Below, piece after piece: positions 17,735-26,705 of a DNA stretch of 46,248 nucleotides (its first letter is position 1; each line of letters starts with the position of its first letter). The stretch lies in NCBI GenBank assembly GCA_903819595.1, contig CAIJED010000377.1, positions 1 through 46,248 of the forward strand. The letters run 5' to 3'. The stretch comes from an uncultured Methanomicrobiales archaeon. GTDB taxonomy: Archaea > Halobacteriota > Methanomicrobia > Methanomicrobiales > Methanospirillaceae. The notes beneath the pieces were generated by a model, which saw nothing but the letters and a program-made list of their open reading frames with translations, had not been told where the DNA came from and did no database searches. The position numbers and the translations under genes were made by a program.

Positions 17735-18010
17735 GTGGATACCGGTGAATCGTCTGTGGATTTTATTCCTGTACTTGGATATATCGCCGGGTTCTGCACG
17801 ACTGTTGCGTTCCTCCCCCAGGTGTACCGTGCGTGGCGGACGAAGTCATGTAAAGACCTTTCACCCGGCATGCTCATTTTATTCGCCTCCGGAATCCTGC
17901 TCTGGCTCGTGTACGGGATTCTGATACAGGAACTACCCATTGTCATCGCAAACGGGGCAACATTTTTACTTGTCATCCTGATCGTGTTCCTCAAGTTCAG
18001 ATTTGATTAA
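17735..18010 (+). CDS. SemiSWEET / PQ-loop small transporter
   Basis: The 91-residue protein has three hydrophobic helices (about residues 13-29, 44-62 and 67-86), the triple-helix bundle of SemiSWEET sugar transporters, which work as dimers. The PQ motif is in TVAFLPQVYRAWRTKSCKDLS, and GILLWLVYGILIQ plus IVIANGATFLLV match the second and third helices. The start is GTG 17735; a second GTG at 17756 would give an 84-residue form that also covers all helices. The substrate is unknown. Sugars are the substrate in characterised relatives, but few methanogens are known to use sugars. Confidence 0.82.
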   Translation: MDTGESSVDFIPVLGYIAGFCTTVAFLPQVYRAWRTKSCKDLSPGMLILFASGILLWLVYGILIQELPIVIANGATFLLVILIVFLKFRFD

Positions 18011-18141
18011 CAACGGCACACCATGGAATTGTGGGGATCCGGTACACCCGGGCATGGCCGCTGTTATTGCCCGGTTATTCTCTGTTTTCCTGATATACTG
18101 GTCAGTTAACGAAAAAAGAAAGAAATCGGGATGATTAACGC

Positions 18142-18148
18142 AAAAAAA
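18142..18148 (-). terminator. T-run terminator for the RDD-domain gene
   Basis: On the minus strand there is a run of seven T, 21 bases after the RDD-gene stop, followed by a second run of six T about 30 bases further on. No hairpin is evident. Confidence 0.4.
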
Positions 18149-18169
18149 GGAGAAAGAGTGGGGGGATGT

Positions 18170-18784
18170 TTAGTATTGCTGGTACATCAGGCAACCGGCG
18201 ATGATATCGTGCAGGCCCTGTTTCTGCCGGGTGAAGGCGATAATGATGAACCCGATAAAGAAGGTGAGGACAGAGAGCACTTTGGCGAAAAAGCGGAGAG
18301 TCGCCCGCGAAAACGTGATCCGGTTTCCTCGCAGATCTGTCACTGCGATACGTACCGCAATTTTTCCGAGGGTGGCCTGGTTCTTCGAGCTCTCGAGAAT
18401 TGCATAATATAACCAGGGGACGAGGATCAGGAGTACCGTGATCGCATAGATGACCGGTGTTGGTACCATGGTGTATACCACATCACCATACCGGTCGGTC
18501 ATCGGGTACCCGCGCAGGAACTGGTATATCATCCGCACGCCTTCATTAAGACCCGCCAGGCTCATGATGAAGATATCCAGGACCAGGATGAAAACAAGAT
18601 CAATAATCCACCCCAGGAACCTCTGCCAAAAACCGGCGTAATTTTCAGTGTAAATTCCAGAAGACTTCTTTTTAAGAAGAAGTTTTGGTGCCGGTGACGG
18701 TGGCGCAACTCTCACTTCTGCCCCACACCACTGGCAGTATTTTCCGGAATCGTCGGTCTTTTTACCGCACTTCGAACAAAACAT
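18170..18784 (-). CDS. Zinc-ribbon RDD-domain membrane protein
   Basis: The 204-residue protein starts with a zinc ribbon, MFCSKCGKKT...YCQWCGAEV (two CxxC pairs, residues 3-26). A Pro/Lys linker follows, then an RDD domain. The domain's Arg is in GFWQRFLGWIIDLVFILVLD, and the Asp residues are in IDL and the LHDIIAG motif near the end. Membrane helices lie near residues 55-75, 110-132 and 160-182. I choose ATG 18784 because AGGAGAAAGAG stands directly before it and the zinc ribbon begins there. The frame does extend 16 codons upstream. RDD proteins are proposed transporters or ion exchangers; the role here is unknown. The gene is alone. Confidence 0.82.
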   Translation of the reverse strand: MFCSKCGKKTDDSGKYCQWCGAEVRVAPPSPAPKLLLKKKSSGIYTENYAGFWQRFLGWIIDLVFILVLDIFIMSLAGLNEGVRMIYQFLRGYPMTDRYGDVVYTMVPTPVIYAITVLLILVPWLYYAILESSKNQATLGKIAVRIAVTDLRGNRITFSRATLRFFAKVLSVLTFFIGFIIIAFTRQKQGLHDIIAGCLMYQQY

Positions 18785-18976
18785 TACTCTTTCTCCTGCT
18801 TTACGTAACACATTGTTAATCTTGTTCTTCAATGTATCGAATGGTTTTTATGTTTAGGTGTATCATCCGATTCAGCAACAAGGTGATCAACCGTTCAGGG
18901 AGTTCGGTGGTACGGTCTCACCCACGATCAAAAAACCTGATACCTGTCAATAGCAGATCTATAGTTAGGCGAGACC

Positions 18977-19510
18977 ATGATCCACATATCTTCTAATGTC
19001 ATTATTGCAGCCTTAATAATTCTTATTTTCTGTTCCGGTTGTATTAGTCAGCCATCGGCACCGTCACCGGGAGACAAGGGTGTCACCGGACTGGTAACGC
19101 CAGTTGAGTCTGCCACCGCACCTCAGGCCACCCCGCCGGTACTGACTGGGACTCCAATCCCGACAACCGTGATCCAAATGGTCAATGACCAATTTCCGCA
19201 GGATGTGACGAACCTGCCCGCCCCTAACGCGATTGATATCGGGATCGATAAAGACCGGGTGTACAATACAATAACCGTGACGTTTATCGGTGGCCCGGGG
19301 CAGATCCTTGTAAAGAATATCCTGGTAAGGGTTACCACTTCCGATGGGAACGTGCAGGAGAAAATCTTTCCAATCATAAACCAGGTCGCAACCGGGGCAT
19401 CTGTCGATATGAAAGGGACACAGGGATCCGACAGGGTCGAGGTCTTTGTGACCCTTAATGGGGTTATATACAAGGTAAAAGATCAAAATATGGTGTACGG
19501 GTATTACTAA
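18977..19510 (+). CDS. Predicted lipoprotein of unknown function
   Basis: The 177-residue protein has a signal segment (IIAALIILIFCSGC) ending in a lipobox-like CSGC, so Cys22 or Cys25 may be lipid-modified and anchor it outside the membrane. A Pro/Thr-rich linker at about 27-65 follows. A strand-rich domain of about 100 residues (TITVTFIGGPGQILVKNILV and so on) ends in YKVKDQNMVYGYY. Similar short lipoproteins are common in Methanomicrobiales. I cannot name a family or partner. It is divergent from the RDD gene across a 192-base gap that should hold both promoters. Confidence 0.72.
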   Translation: MIHISSNVIIAALIILIFCSGCISQPSAPSPGDKGVTGLVTPVESATAPQATPPVLTGTPIPTTVIQMVNDQFPQDVTNLPAPNAIDIGIDKDRVYNTITVTFIGGPGQILVKNILVRVTTSDGNVQEKIFPIINQVATGASVDMKGTQGSDRVEVFVTLNGVIYKVKDQNMVYGYY

Positions 19511-19781
19511 CAGGATATTTCGGTAATATCGGAGGTTTCCCTTTCCGCCTGTGATTTTTTTGATGATCTACCGGGGAATGATCTCTTCAAATGGCGGTCG
19601 GGATCCTGTGGTTGCATCGTATCCCATGGCACAAGTGAAGGCAAATCCGGAAAAGAATCTGTTCGGCAGCAGGGTCGGACACCTGTTCCATTCCGGTGTA
19701 GTAGTTTTTTGGAGTCTCCCAGGGAAGTGGCACCAGGTAATGATCCCGGGCCTGATACTCCCTGATAATCCGTTACCTTTC

Positions 19782-20861
19782 TCATCGGGGTGCCTGGTTG
19801 ATCCTCATTGACTTTTCTGCGTAGCGGTTTGTCGCGACAGAGAGGACCAATACAACTGCGATGATCAGGCCCAGTACCAACCATTGTTCCGGTCCGGCGG
19901 ATCCCGTGGAAAGTTTTGCAATTAGGTTCATCGGGTTATCAGGTAATGCCAGGGAGAATAACATCAGCACAACGATGGCAGTCGAATAGACAAACTGGGC
20001 GGCAGTCCGTTCACGGTAATACAGAGCCGTGATCGACGCAACAAGGATCAACACCATCGCGAGCAACGTGACATAGAGAAGGATCTGGGGTGCATTCACC
20101 ACCGTGATCCCGTTCAGTACCAGGAGAAACAGCCACGTCCCTGCCTGGAGAGGGACGAGTACCAGTGCAGCAGCAACTTTTCCCCAGAAAATTTCGTTTG
20201 CGCTGATCGGGGCTGACAGCAGGGTTTCGAGGGTGTTGTTCTGGTATTCTTCTGTAATCAGGTCGATAACCAATGCAGATGAGATAATCGCAGGCATAAT
20301 GACGAGAAGTGGGATCAGGAGCCCGTATACAAATTCATAGAAATCATTGCCACCGGTATTTTTCGGGATCTCGAGTGGTACTGGTTCTGCGTCAATACGT
20401 TCTGCCCTGATCTGCCTCAGTTCCCCCTCGTACTTCACGAACTGCTCCTTCAGCTTCACATCGACGACCGCTGCCTGCAGGTCATTTTTGATCGTATACA
20501 GGGTGATCTTGACCGGGTCTGCTGCATCGGGTTTTGTATCGGGTACATACACGACTGCGGCAACCTTCCGCTCTTTCAGGGTCTGGAGAGCAGGGGCAAG
20601 GTCCATATTATAGACCCTGAGGCTGTTATCCGATACAAGAAGGTTCCGAAGGCCTGAATCTGATCCACTGTATGCGATATGATAGTGGATTGGCGAATTT
20701 TTTGAAAGCGCGGCCGGGTCATACATCGAGGTCAGACCGACCATCAGAAATGACGAGAACAATGCGATAAAGAGCTGTAGGAGAATAGCGAGCAGGATTG
20801 TCCGTTCATGCCCAAGTCCTCTCAAGTCCTTTTTCATGATCAGGCCGATATTTTTTGCCAT
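19782..20861 (-). CDS. ABC-2 type transporter permease (NatB/YhaP-like)
   Basis: The 359-residue permease has one N-terminal helix (ILLAILLQLFIALFSSFLMV), a large outer loop (about residues 50-170) and five further helices from about 175 to the end. This is the layout of the ABC2_membrane_3 (NatB) family. The segment SALVIDLITEEYQNNTLETL followed by LLSAPIS is the typical conserved cytoplasmic loop (EYxxNTLExLLSxP). Its ATG at 20861 shares its A with the TGA stop of the upstream permease, so translation is coupled. With the neighbouring permease and the divergently encoded ATPase it probably forms one exporter. The substrate is unknown. Confidence 0.85.
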   Translation of the reverse strand: MAKNIGLIMKKDLRGLGHERTILLAILLQLFIALFSSFLMVGLTSMYDPAALSKNSPIHYHIAYSGSDSGLRNLLVSDNSLRVYNMDLAPALQTLKERKVAAVVYVPDTKPDAADPVKITLYTIKNDLQAAVVDVKLKEQFVKYEGELRQIRAERIDAEPVPLEIPKNTGGNDFYEFVYGLLIPLLVIMPAIISSALVIDLITEEYQNNTLETLLSAPISANEIFWGKVAAALVLVPLQAGTWLFLLVLNGITVVNAPQILLYVTLLAMVLILVASITALYYRERTAAQFVYSTAIVVLMLFSLALPDNPMNLIAKLSTGSAGPEQWLVLGLIIAVVLVLSVATNRYAEKSMRINQAPR

Positions 20862-22678
20862 CAAGAAAACCACCCAAGGATAAGATACATATTATAGATG
20901 CAGTGAATAGCCACCGCTGTAAGGAGCCCGATACCATAACCGATCTCTCCCCCTTTTTTAATTGACGCTGCGATGATGAGGACACATGAAAAATGGAGAA
21001 GGAAGGGCATCCATAAGACCCCGATACTGGTGAAAAGTATGCTTCCGAAGACTGAGTCTGTGATTTGCGAGAGCGTAACAAACAGGAGAAGTTTCTCACC
21101 AAAGAGAAAACCGAGTGCTGTGACAAGGGATGCGCCTGCTATCACCGGCCATGTGAAAAATGCCGGGGCTTTTCTGATCATGGAGTAGATCCCAAGAGAT
21201 TTCGCAATCTCTTCGACAAACGCCGCACCTACGAGGAGTAAAATAAGGGAGAGCGGCATCGGGAGATTGAAAAACAGGACCAGCAGCATCAGCTGGACCA
21301 TGAACACGAATGGGATAAGGAAGGCGTTAAACAGGAACAGAGAGAGATATGGCCGTTTAAACGAGAGCGTGGAGGCAATGAAATCACTGGTCTTTGCAAA
21401 CAAGTCAGACTGTGAAAAGAGACGCTCTTCCCTGAAATTTACCACCCCTACGTAAAAGAGCACGGCTGCAGAAAGCCAGAATAACGAGGTTGAGTATAGA
21501 TAGTCAGTCACCGTAATGGCAGTCCCCTGAAGCGTAAGGATAATCAGGGTAAGCGGGGAAATCAGGCTTACTACGTGGATATTTGCAAAGATACTCGGGA
21601 AGAAGAGATAGGAGGTGGCAATCGTTGAGAAAAATATCGAAATAAATGAGAGTTCCTTGAAACTTCGTGATATCATGCCGATCAGGAGTGCCACCGCGAG
21701 GAAAAAGAGGATGACCGGGATAAGCGGCAGGACAATGAATGGGGACGCCTGTATCCAAAGCGTAAGTACGGCCGAAATTCCCACCATTCCTATGAAATAC
21801 GGGAGTGCCTTGCCGAGGATTATTGCAGACGGCTTCGCAGGGGTCGAAAGTAGGAGCTCACCACGGCGTCCCACGCGTTCGTTCATGATACTCATCATAT
21901 AAAACTGGGACATGAAATAGAGGGGGAAGATAAACAGGAAGACGAGAATAATCGAATCGAAGGGCAATGGCGGGGAGAGCTGGTCCGGGGTCTTGTACGT
22001 ACCAAGGGGATTTCCCGAACCCGAAAACATGTCAGTGTAACGGGAGATCTGGCTGTTCCGGGACGTCGACTGCTGGAGATCGGCCCTAAGTTCATCGCTC
22101 GATACACCGATTGATGCTTCAGGCAGGACAACTGGTTCTACCGGTCCCGTTGGTTGCGGTGGCTGGCTGGATCTGGGTCGTAACGATATCTGCTGGCCGG
22201 ACTGCGTAGCGGCAAAATCGAGTTCCGATTTGACGTACTGTTCATCAATCCAGAGCGGGTATGCGGCAAACAGGTCAGACTGCTGGTTATACACATTAGA
22301 CCTGTATTTTGTATAGTCCCGATCCATCGTCTTCGCAGCGGCCCTGCCGCGATCGGTATCGTGGACGTATACCACATGGTTAAAAATTATCAGGTCGAAA
22401 GAATCCTGGTTGTGTGTGATAGTCCCTGTATCAGCGAGGTTCACAGAAAAGCGTGTATCTCCTGAGAACAAGGAAGCGAACTCCGGATCGTTGGTACCGA
22501 CCTTGTAAATTCCGTCCTGCAGATGGAGACCATTCTTTGCGGTAAACCCGGTTACGGCGATAAGCAGGACTATCAGGATGAGGGCAACCGGAAGTACATT
22601 TTTCCCCATGGTCCCGACAGACCGTTTTATTTCCCATTTTGCGATCGTGAGGATGTCCCGGGTATACCCCATCTCCAC
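20861..22678 (-). CDS. ABC-2 permease fused to a PrsW-like intramembrane protease domain
   Basis: The 605-residue protein has two parts. The first, about residues 1-420, is an ABC-2 permease: an N-terminal helix, an outer loop to about 235, then helices with MNERVGRRGELLLSTPAK, the family's cytoplasmic loop. The second, about 440-605, has several helices with FVEEIAKSLGIY (E489, E490, K493), GFLFGEK (E528), FLLHF (H562) and IHCIYN (H592, N596). This order, EExxK, then a helix with E, then H, then HxxxN, is that of PrsW-type membrane metalloproteases of the CPBP superfamily. The metal ligands appear intact, so activity is possible. The fusion suggests processing of a substrate peptide or a partner during export, but that is inference. 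It is coupled to the downstream permease by TGATG. Confidence 0.8.
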   Translation of the reverse strand: MEMGYTRDILTIAKWEIKRSVGTMGKNVLPVALILIVLLIAVTGFTAKNGLHLQDGIYKVGTNDPEFASLFSGDTRFSVNLADTGTITHNQDSFDLIIFNHVVYVHDTDRGRAAAKTMDRDYTKYRSNVYNQQSDLFAAYPLWIDEQYVKSELDFAATQSGQQISLRPRSSQPPQPTGPVEPVVLPEASIGVSSDELRADLQQSTSRNSQISRYTDMFSGSGNPLGTYKTPDQLSPPLPFDSIILVFLFIFPLYFMSQFYMMSIMNERVGRRGELLLSTPAKPSAIILGKALPYFIGMVGISAVLTLWIQASPFIVLPLIPVILFFLAVALLIGMISRSFKELSFISIFFSTIATSYLFFPSIFANIHVVSLISPLTLIILTLQGTAITVTDYLYSTSLFWLSAAVLFYVGVVNFREERLFSQSDLFAKTSDFIASTLSFKRPYLSLFLFNAFLIPFVFMVQLMLLVLFFNLPMPLSLILLLVGAAFVEEIAKSLGIYSMIRKAPAFFTWPVIAGASLVTALGFLFGEKLLLFVTLSQITDSVFGSILFTSIGVLWMPFLLHFSCVLIIAASIKKGGEIGYGIGLLTAVAIHCIYNMYLILGWFS

Positions 22679-22758
22679 CTCTCAAATATCAGAATGGTAT
22701 GTTCATTATCTATAATACAGTAAAGGTAGAGGACTGTTAAGCCAGAGGACCAATCCAG

Positions 22759-23646
22759 ATGATCGCTGCCCGAGAACTCACAAAGATTTACACAAAGGAA
22801 CCGGCACTCGACCATATCACCTTCGATTTTAAAGAGGGCGAGATCGTCGGGGTAATCGGGCATAACGGCGCAGGCAAGACCACGTTACTCAAAATATTAT
22901 CAGGTCTCATCTCCCCCACATCAGGCGAGCTGACCGTGAATGATATTGACATGGTCAGGGACCCGGATAGTATCAAGGCAGCCCTTGGTTACCTGTCGGA
23001 AGAATCCCGGCTCTATGAAACGATGACGGTTGATGATTACCTCCGGTTCTTCGGTGAAATCTATGGTCTGGACCAGGGGACGATTACCCGACGCAGAACC
23101 CGGCTTCTGGCAGCCCTCTCGCTCGAATCGGACGGGAAAAAGATTGGGGAATTTTCAAAAGGGATGAAACGGAAAGTAGCCATTGCCAGGTCCCTTATGC
23201 ATAACCCGTCTGTCCTGGTTTACGACGAACCGACATCCGGGCTCGATCCGATGACCTCGCGATATATTATCGGGTTTTTACGAGACCTCCGGAACGAGAA
23301 GAAAACCATCATCCTTTCGGCGCACAACCTCTTCCAGGTCGAAACAATCTGTGATAAAGTGATGATCCTCAGGAGGGGGAAGATGGTCGCCATGGGGACC
23401 ATGGATGAGCTCCGTGAGATGTTCGGGTCGATCAGTTACACCATTATGTTCAGAACCGGCGATATTCTCGCGATCAAGGAGTACAGGGAATATACCTTCG
23501 AGGGTGGTCTCTACAAGATCGCGGTTGATTCAATTGACGAACTGAATACCTGTACTGGTATCATTACCACAGGAGGAGGCCGGGTAGAAAGGATTGAATC
23601 ACACTATCCAAGCCTCGAAGAAATGCTTGTAAAAGTTGGTAAATAG
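22759..23646 (+). CDS. ABC transporter ATP-binding protein
   Basis: The 295-residue ATPase has Walker A GHNGAGKTT near residue 34, a Q-loop region at LGYLSEES near 77, signature FSKGMKRKVAIARSL near 133, Walker B VLVYDEP near 153 followed by TSGLDP, and the switch His in ILSAHNL. It also has a C-terminal extension of about 80 residues, as in NatA/CcmA-type exporters. The gene faces away from the two ABC-2 permeases, 80 bases from the first. An ABC-2 exporter needs exactly this subunit, so I infer one transporter driven from a shared divergent promoter region (22679-22758), where AT-rich TATCTATAATAC is the best TATA candidate. Confidence 0.93.
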   Translation: MIAARELTKIYTKEPALDHITFDFKEGEIVGVIGHNGAGKTTLLKILSGLISPTSGELTVNDIDMVRDPDSIKAALGYLSEESRLYETMTVDDYLRFFGEIYGLDQGTITRRRTRLLAALSLESDGKKIGEFSKGMKRKVAIARSLMHNPSVLVYDEPTSGLDPMTSRYIIGFLRDLRNEKKTIILSAHNLFQVETICDKVMILRRGKMVAMGTMDELREMFGSISYTIMFRTGDILAIKEYREYTFEGGLYKIAVDSIDELNTCTGIITTGGGRVERIESHYPSLEEMLVKVGK

Positions 23647-23701
23647 TGGCCAATCCGTCAATATCGGGTGACCCCCTGTTTTTAATCTGACCTGGCCTGG
23701 G

Positions 23702-23708
23702 AAAAAAA
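23702..23708 (-). terminator. T-run terminator after rpiA
   Basis: On the minus strand, seven T start five bases after the rpiA stop codon. Confidence 0.4.
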
Positions 23709-23713
23709 GAGTC

Positions 23714-24436
23714 TTACCTGGTGAGGATGCGGACGCCCGTCATATCCCCAACAATAACCGTTGTCTTTTGGGTAAATCCACAAAATAATCCGCAGGAAAG
23801 TACACCCGGGATAGTGGTCAGGGAGATTTCAAGTTGTCCGGGTTGATCGATCGGTCCAAACCCGCAGTCGATGATCATGTTACCATTATCTGTAATAACA
23901 GGGCCGTCTTTTTTTTGTCCCTCACGGAGGACCGGGTCTCCACCAAGATTTCTCAATGAAGTAAGTACCGGGGTGACTGCAAACGGCAATACCTCGAGCG
24001 GCACCGCTGCGTCGAGTACCGGGACAATTTTCCCGGGGTCCGCAACGATAATGAACCGCCCTGCGGCCGCGGCAACACATTTCTCCCGTACATGTGCGGC
24101 ACCACGTCCCTTAATCACCCGGAATAACGGGTCGACCTGGTCTGCCCCATCTATCGCAAGATCGAGAACGGGATGGTCATCAAGGGTCGTAAGTGGAATA
24201 CCCAGTTCCCTGGCCCTTATCGCTGCCTGGAACGAGGTCGGGACACCGGTGATGTCAAGGCCTTCCTTAACCTTGAGGGAGAGCTGCTGCATGGCGAAGA
24301 GAACGGTTGAACCCGTGCCAAGTCCGATAGCCATGCCGTCCCTGACCATCCCCGCCGCATGGATCCCTGCTGCCTGTTTTGCCATGTCCGGTCCAAGTTC
24401 ATCCATGATAATCCGGTTATCTCTCATGCTATCCAT
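23714..24436 (-). CDS. rpiA: Ribose-5-phosphate isomerase A
   Basis: Interconverts ribose 5-phosphate and ribulose 5-phosphate, in methanogens chiefly for nucleotide sugar supply. RpiA motifs are clear: GLGTGSTVLFAMQQL (phosphate loop), GVPTSFQAAI, LAIDGADQVDP (catalytic Asp region), KGRGAAHVREKCVAAAA (catalytic Lys and Glu nearby) and GNMIIDCGFGPI. At 240 residues it has the family's usual length. The first of several N-terminal Met residues is assumed to be the start; MDELGPDMAK, 10 codons in, is an alternative. It is monocistronic and divergent from the PEGA gene. Confidence 0.95.
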   Translation of the reverse strand: MDSMRDNRIIMDELGPDMAKQAAGIHAAGMVRDGMAIGLGTGSTVLFAMQQLSLKVKEGLDITGVPTSFQAAIRARELGIPLTTLDDHPVLDLAIDGADQVDPLFRVIKGRGAAHVREKCVAAAAGRFIIVADPGKIVPVLDAAVPLEVLPFAVTPVLTSLRNLGGDPVLREGQKKDGPVITDNGNMIIDCGFGPIDQPGQLEISLTTIPGVLSCGLFCGFTQKTTVIVGDMTGVRILTR

Positions 24437-24519
24437 ATGTTTTGACCGGGGTTAAGACGAAATCAATAACAGGTAACAAAGTCAGCGATTGCCGCACGAG
24501 TACCTCCGCCAAATGTGTA

Positions 24520-24529
24520 GGTATATAAG
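24520..24529 (+). promoter_or_regulatory. TATA box for the PEGA surface protein gene
   Basis: GGTATATAAG is an excellent archaeal TATA sequence. It predicts a start near 24548-24552 and a leader of about 40 bases before the ATG at 24590. A weaker AT box (ATAATTTTAATC, about 24559-24570) lies closer to the gene and could be used instead. Confidence 0.55.
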
Positions 24530-24589
24530 CAGATCGGGTATCAGGTCTTGCTGGTACCATAATTTTAATCAATTCATGGGCTGACGTTC

Positions 24590-26647
24590 ATGATGATGCC
24601 CGGAACCGGACCCCGCCACCCTGGAATAAAGCACGACCTGCTCTTTGTCCTGGTTGTTCTGCTTCTGATATCCTCATGGTCTGTTCCTTGTGTGACCGCC
24701 GAAGTCCCTGTCAATCCGGCCAGCAACGTGGTTGATCAGTTTGGAAAACCTGCATGTCCCGATCTTCCGGCCGCTGATCAACAGCTGGTCTTCGTGCAGG
24801 GAAACGGTACGGAAAATATCTGGCATATCACCTGGGTTAACGGACCTGTCGGGCTGGTCAGGGATCTGTTTTCAGCAGTGCAGCGCAACAGTAAAGAACT
24901 ACTGGAAGTAGCAGGTTCCGGAATAACAAGGAGCCTTAACCAGACCCGGGACGCGGGGCAATATGCCGTTCCCGCCAATAATGAACCTGGATTCGGTTCA
25001 GACTCTGCCGAACGGGACGGGGGTGGATTTTCCACGATCAAAGGCCGCATGTTTGATCTGGCAGAGATTGCAGGGCGCGGGTTAAAAAACAGCGTGAACC
25101 AGACGCTCCATGCCGATGAACATTCCCATCTTAAGGCCCCCGGGCCCGTTGTCCCCGGTGACACCGTTTTGGAAAGAGGGGAAGAGGTACCTGCACCAAA
25201 TATCCTGCGGCTCACCTATGCCAATATCATCCGGAGTGTCCGTCAGGTTATTGATATCATCCCCCGGGCCATTACGAAAAGTATCAGGAATAATTCAGCA
25301 GAAAATATGTCGGCCTGGGCCAACCGGTCTGCCGATGATATGGCCGCTCCCGTACTGTATGTATCGGACCCCTATGAGCAGTTCATGCCGGAGCCGGTGA
25401 TCCCAGTCCCCAGCCTGATAAAGAACGGGACCCCAAACTCCTCGTTACTGTTGACAACCACTCCCACGATAATGGTACCGGTCCAGCCTACGCCTACCCC
25501 TGTACCGGTCCCTGTATTCAACCTCACTGTTGATTCAGACCCCCCAGGGGCGCTTATTGTGCTGAACGGCAACCGTACCGGGACAACCCCGTACATGATG
25601 ACGGGACTCGAAAAAAAGACCTATACCCTGACTCTCACCCGTGCGGGGTATCTTGCCTATGGAGATGCCGTGACCCTTGACACGGATAAAACACTCGATA
25701 TTCCACTCACACCCGCTATGGATGCATTATTTGTAACCCCTGGGAAATCGACCAGGGTGAACAAGTACGGTGGAATGTATGTAAGTTCGTACCCCGAAAA
25801 CCTTGGCCTCTCCATTGACGGTGTGCAGGCCCTGGGTAAGACACCGTTCCTTTACTACGGGTTCCCGGAAGGGCTCCACACCATCAGGGTAACTCGAGCC
25901 GATAAACAAAGTGGCCCGGTCACATATACGCGGAATGTATGGGTGTATCACGATGCACTGACAACATTCAATGTCGATACTGAGGAGGTCCTCTTAAGTA
26001 AGATCGTCTCAATTATGCCCGGATCATATTCCGGGGCTGAATTTACCATTAACGGCAGGTTCCCGCCAGGCCGGCTCCCCGCAACAATAAGTACCGGTTG
26101 TCCGGGTTCGTTCATCGGTGTCCGCCAAGGTGATTCATACACTTCGTTCCTTATCCCGTGCACGGACCAGGACACCGTGGATATGGAGCTGACAAATAAT
26201 CATGGCCCTCATCCGCCACTGCAGATCAATTCTGTCCCTGATGGTGCAGAAATCTTTATTGATGGTTTTCGGACTGGTTATACGACACCCCATACATTTA
26301 CCGAAGTATCGGGTGGACTTCACCGGGTCATGCTGTCAAAACCGGGATTATACCCGACTGAGAAGATAACGACCGTCGAGATCAGGGGCGCCAACACGAC
26401 CCCCCAGAAGGTCTTCTTCGCCATGGAGAATTACGGTGAAGGAACGATCGTGGTCGACAGTCTTCCGGCAGGTGCGACCATCTACTTAAACAGCTGGTCC
26501 CCCGGAGAGAGTACTCCGCATACATTTGACCACATGAAAATTGGATTTTACGAAGTTATTGTCCAGATGGGACAAAAGCCATGGATTGAACAATTTGAGT
26601 TAATCCCTTCAAAGGTCAGTAAGGTGGTAGCTGATTTTGAGATCTGA
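24590..26647 (+). CDS. Secreted PEGA-domain surface protein
   Basis: The 685-residue protein has a signal sequence at about residues 17-38 (LFVLVVLLLISSWSVPCVTA). A low-complexity, probably non-globular region up to about 300 includes two similar stretches (residues near 105 and 165: GSGITRSLNQT / GRGLKNSVNQT) and a Pro/Thr tract (VPVQPTPTPVPVPVF). Four PEGA-like modules follow, near 313-352, 395-440, 543-590 and 620-663, with the typical SDPPGALIVLNGNRTGTTP, SVPDGAEIFIDGFRTGYTTP and SLPAGATIYLNSWSPGESTP. Such proteins sit in or on the archaeal envelope. There is no C-terminal membrane anchor, so it may be secreted or held by partners. The first of two adjacent ATG codons is used. Confidence 0.85.
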   Translation: MMMPGTGPRHPGIKHDLLFVLVVLLLISSWSVPCVTAEVPVNPASNVVDQFGKPACPDLPAADQQLVFVQGNGTENIWHITWVNGPVGLVRDLFSAVQRNSKELLEVAGSGITRSLNQTRDAGQYAVPANNEPGFGSDSAERDGGGFSTIKGRMFDLAEIAGRGLKNSVNQTLHADEHSHLKAPGPVVPGDTVLERGEEVPAPNILRLTYANIIRSVRQVIDIIPRAITKSIRNNSAENMSAWANRSADDMAAPVLYVSDPYEQFMPEPVIPVPSLIKNGTPNSSLLLTTTPTIMVPVQPTPTPVPVPVFNLTVDSDPPGALIVLNGNRTGTTPYMMTGLEKKTYTLTLTRAGYLAYGDAVTLDTDKTLDIPLTPAMDALFVTPGKSTRVNKYGGMYVSSYPENLGLSIDGVQALGKTPFLYYGFPEGLHTIRVTRADKQSGPVTYTRNVWVYHDALTTFNVDTEEVLLSKIVSIMPGSYSGAEFTINGRFPPGRLPATISTGCPGSFIGVRQGDSYTSFLIPCTDQDTVDMELTNNHGPHPPLQINSVPDGAEIFIDGFRTGYTTPHTFTEVSGGLHRVMLSKPGLYPTEKITTVEIRGANTTPQKVFFAMENYGEGTIVVDSLPAGATIYLNSWSPGESTPHTFDHMKIGFYEVIVQMGQKPWIEQFELIPSKVSKVVADFEI

Positions 26648-26654
26648 ACAAGGT

Positions 26655-26694
26655 AAAAAAAATCTACCCGCAGGGAGGAGACAGAAATCCCTGC
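26655..26694 (-). terminator. Stem-loop plus T-run terminator after surE
   Basis: On the minus strand GCAGGGA and TCCCTGC (26670-26676 and 26688-26694) can form a 7-base-pair stem with an 11-base loop. A run of eight T (26655-26662) follows seven bases later. The arrangement lies directly after the surE stop. Confidence 0.55.
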
Positions 26695-26705
26695 TCTCAC
26701 TTTCC

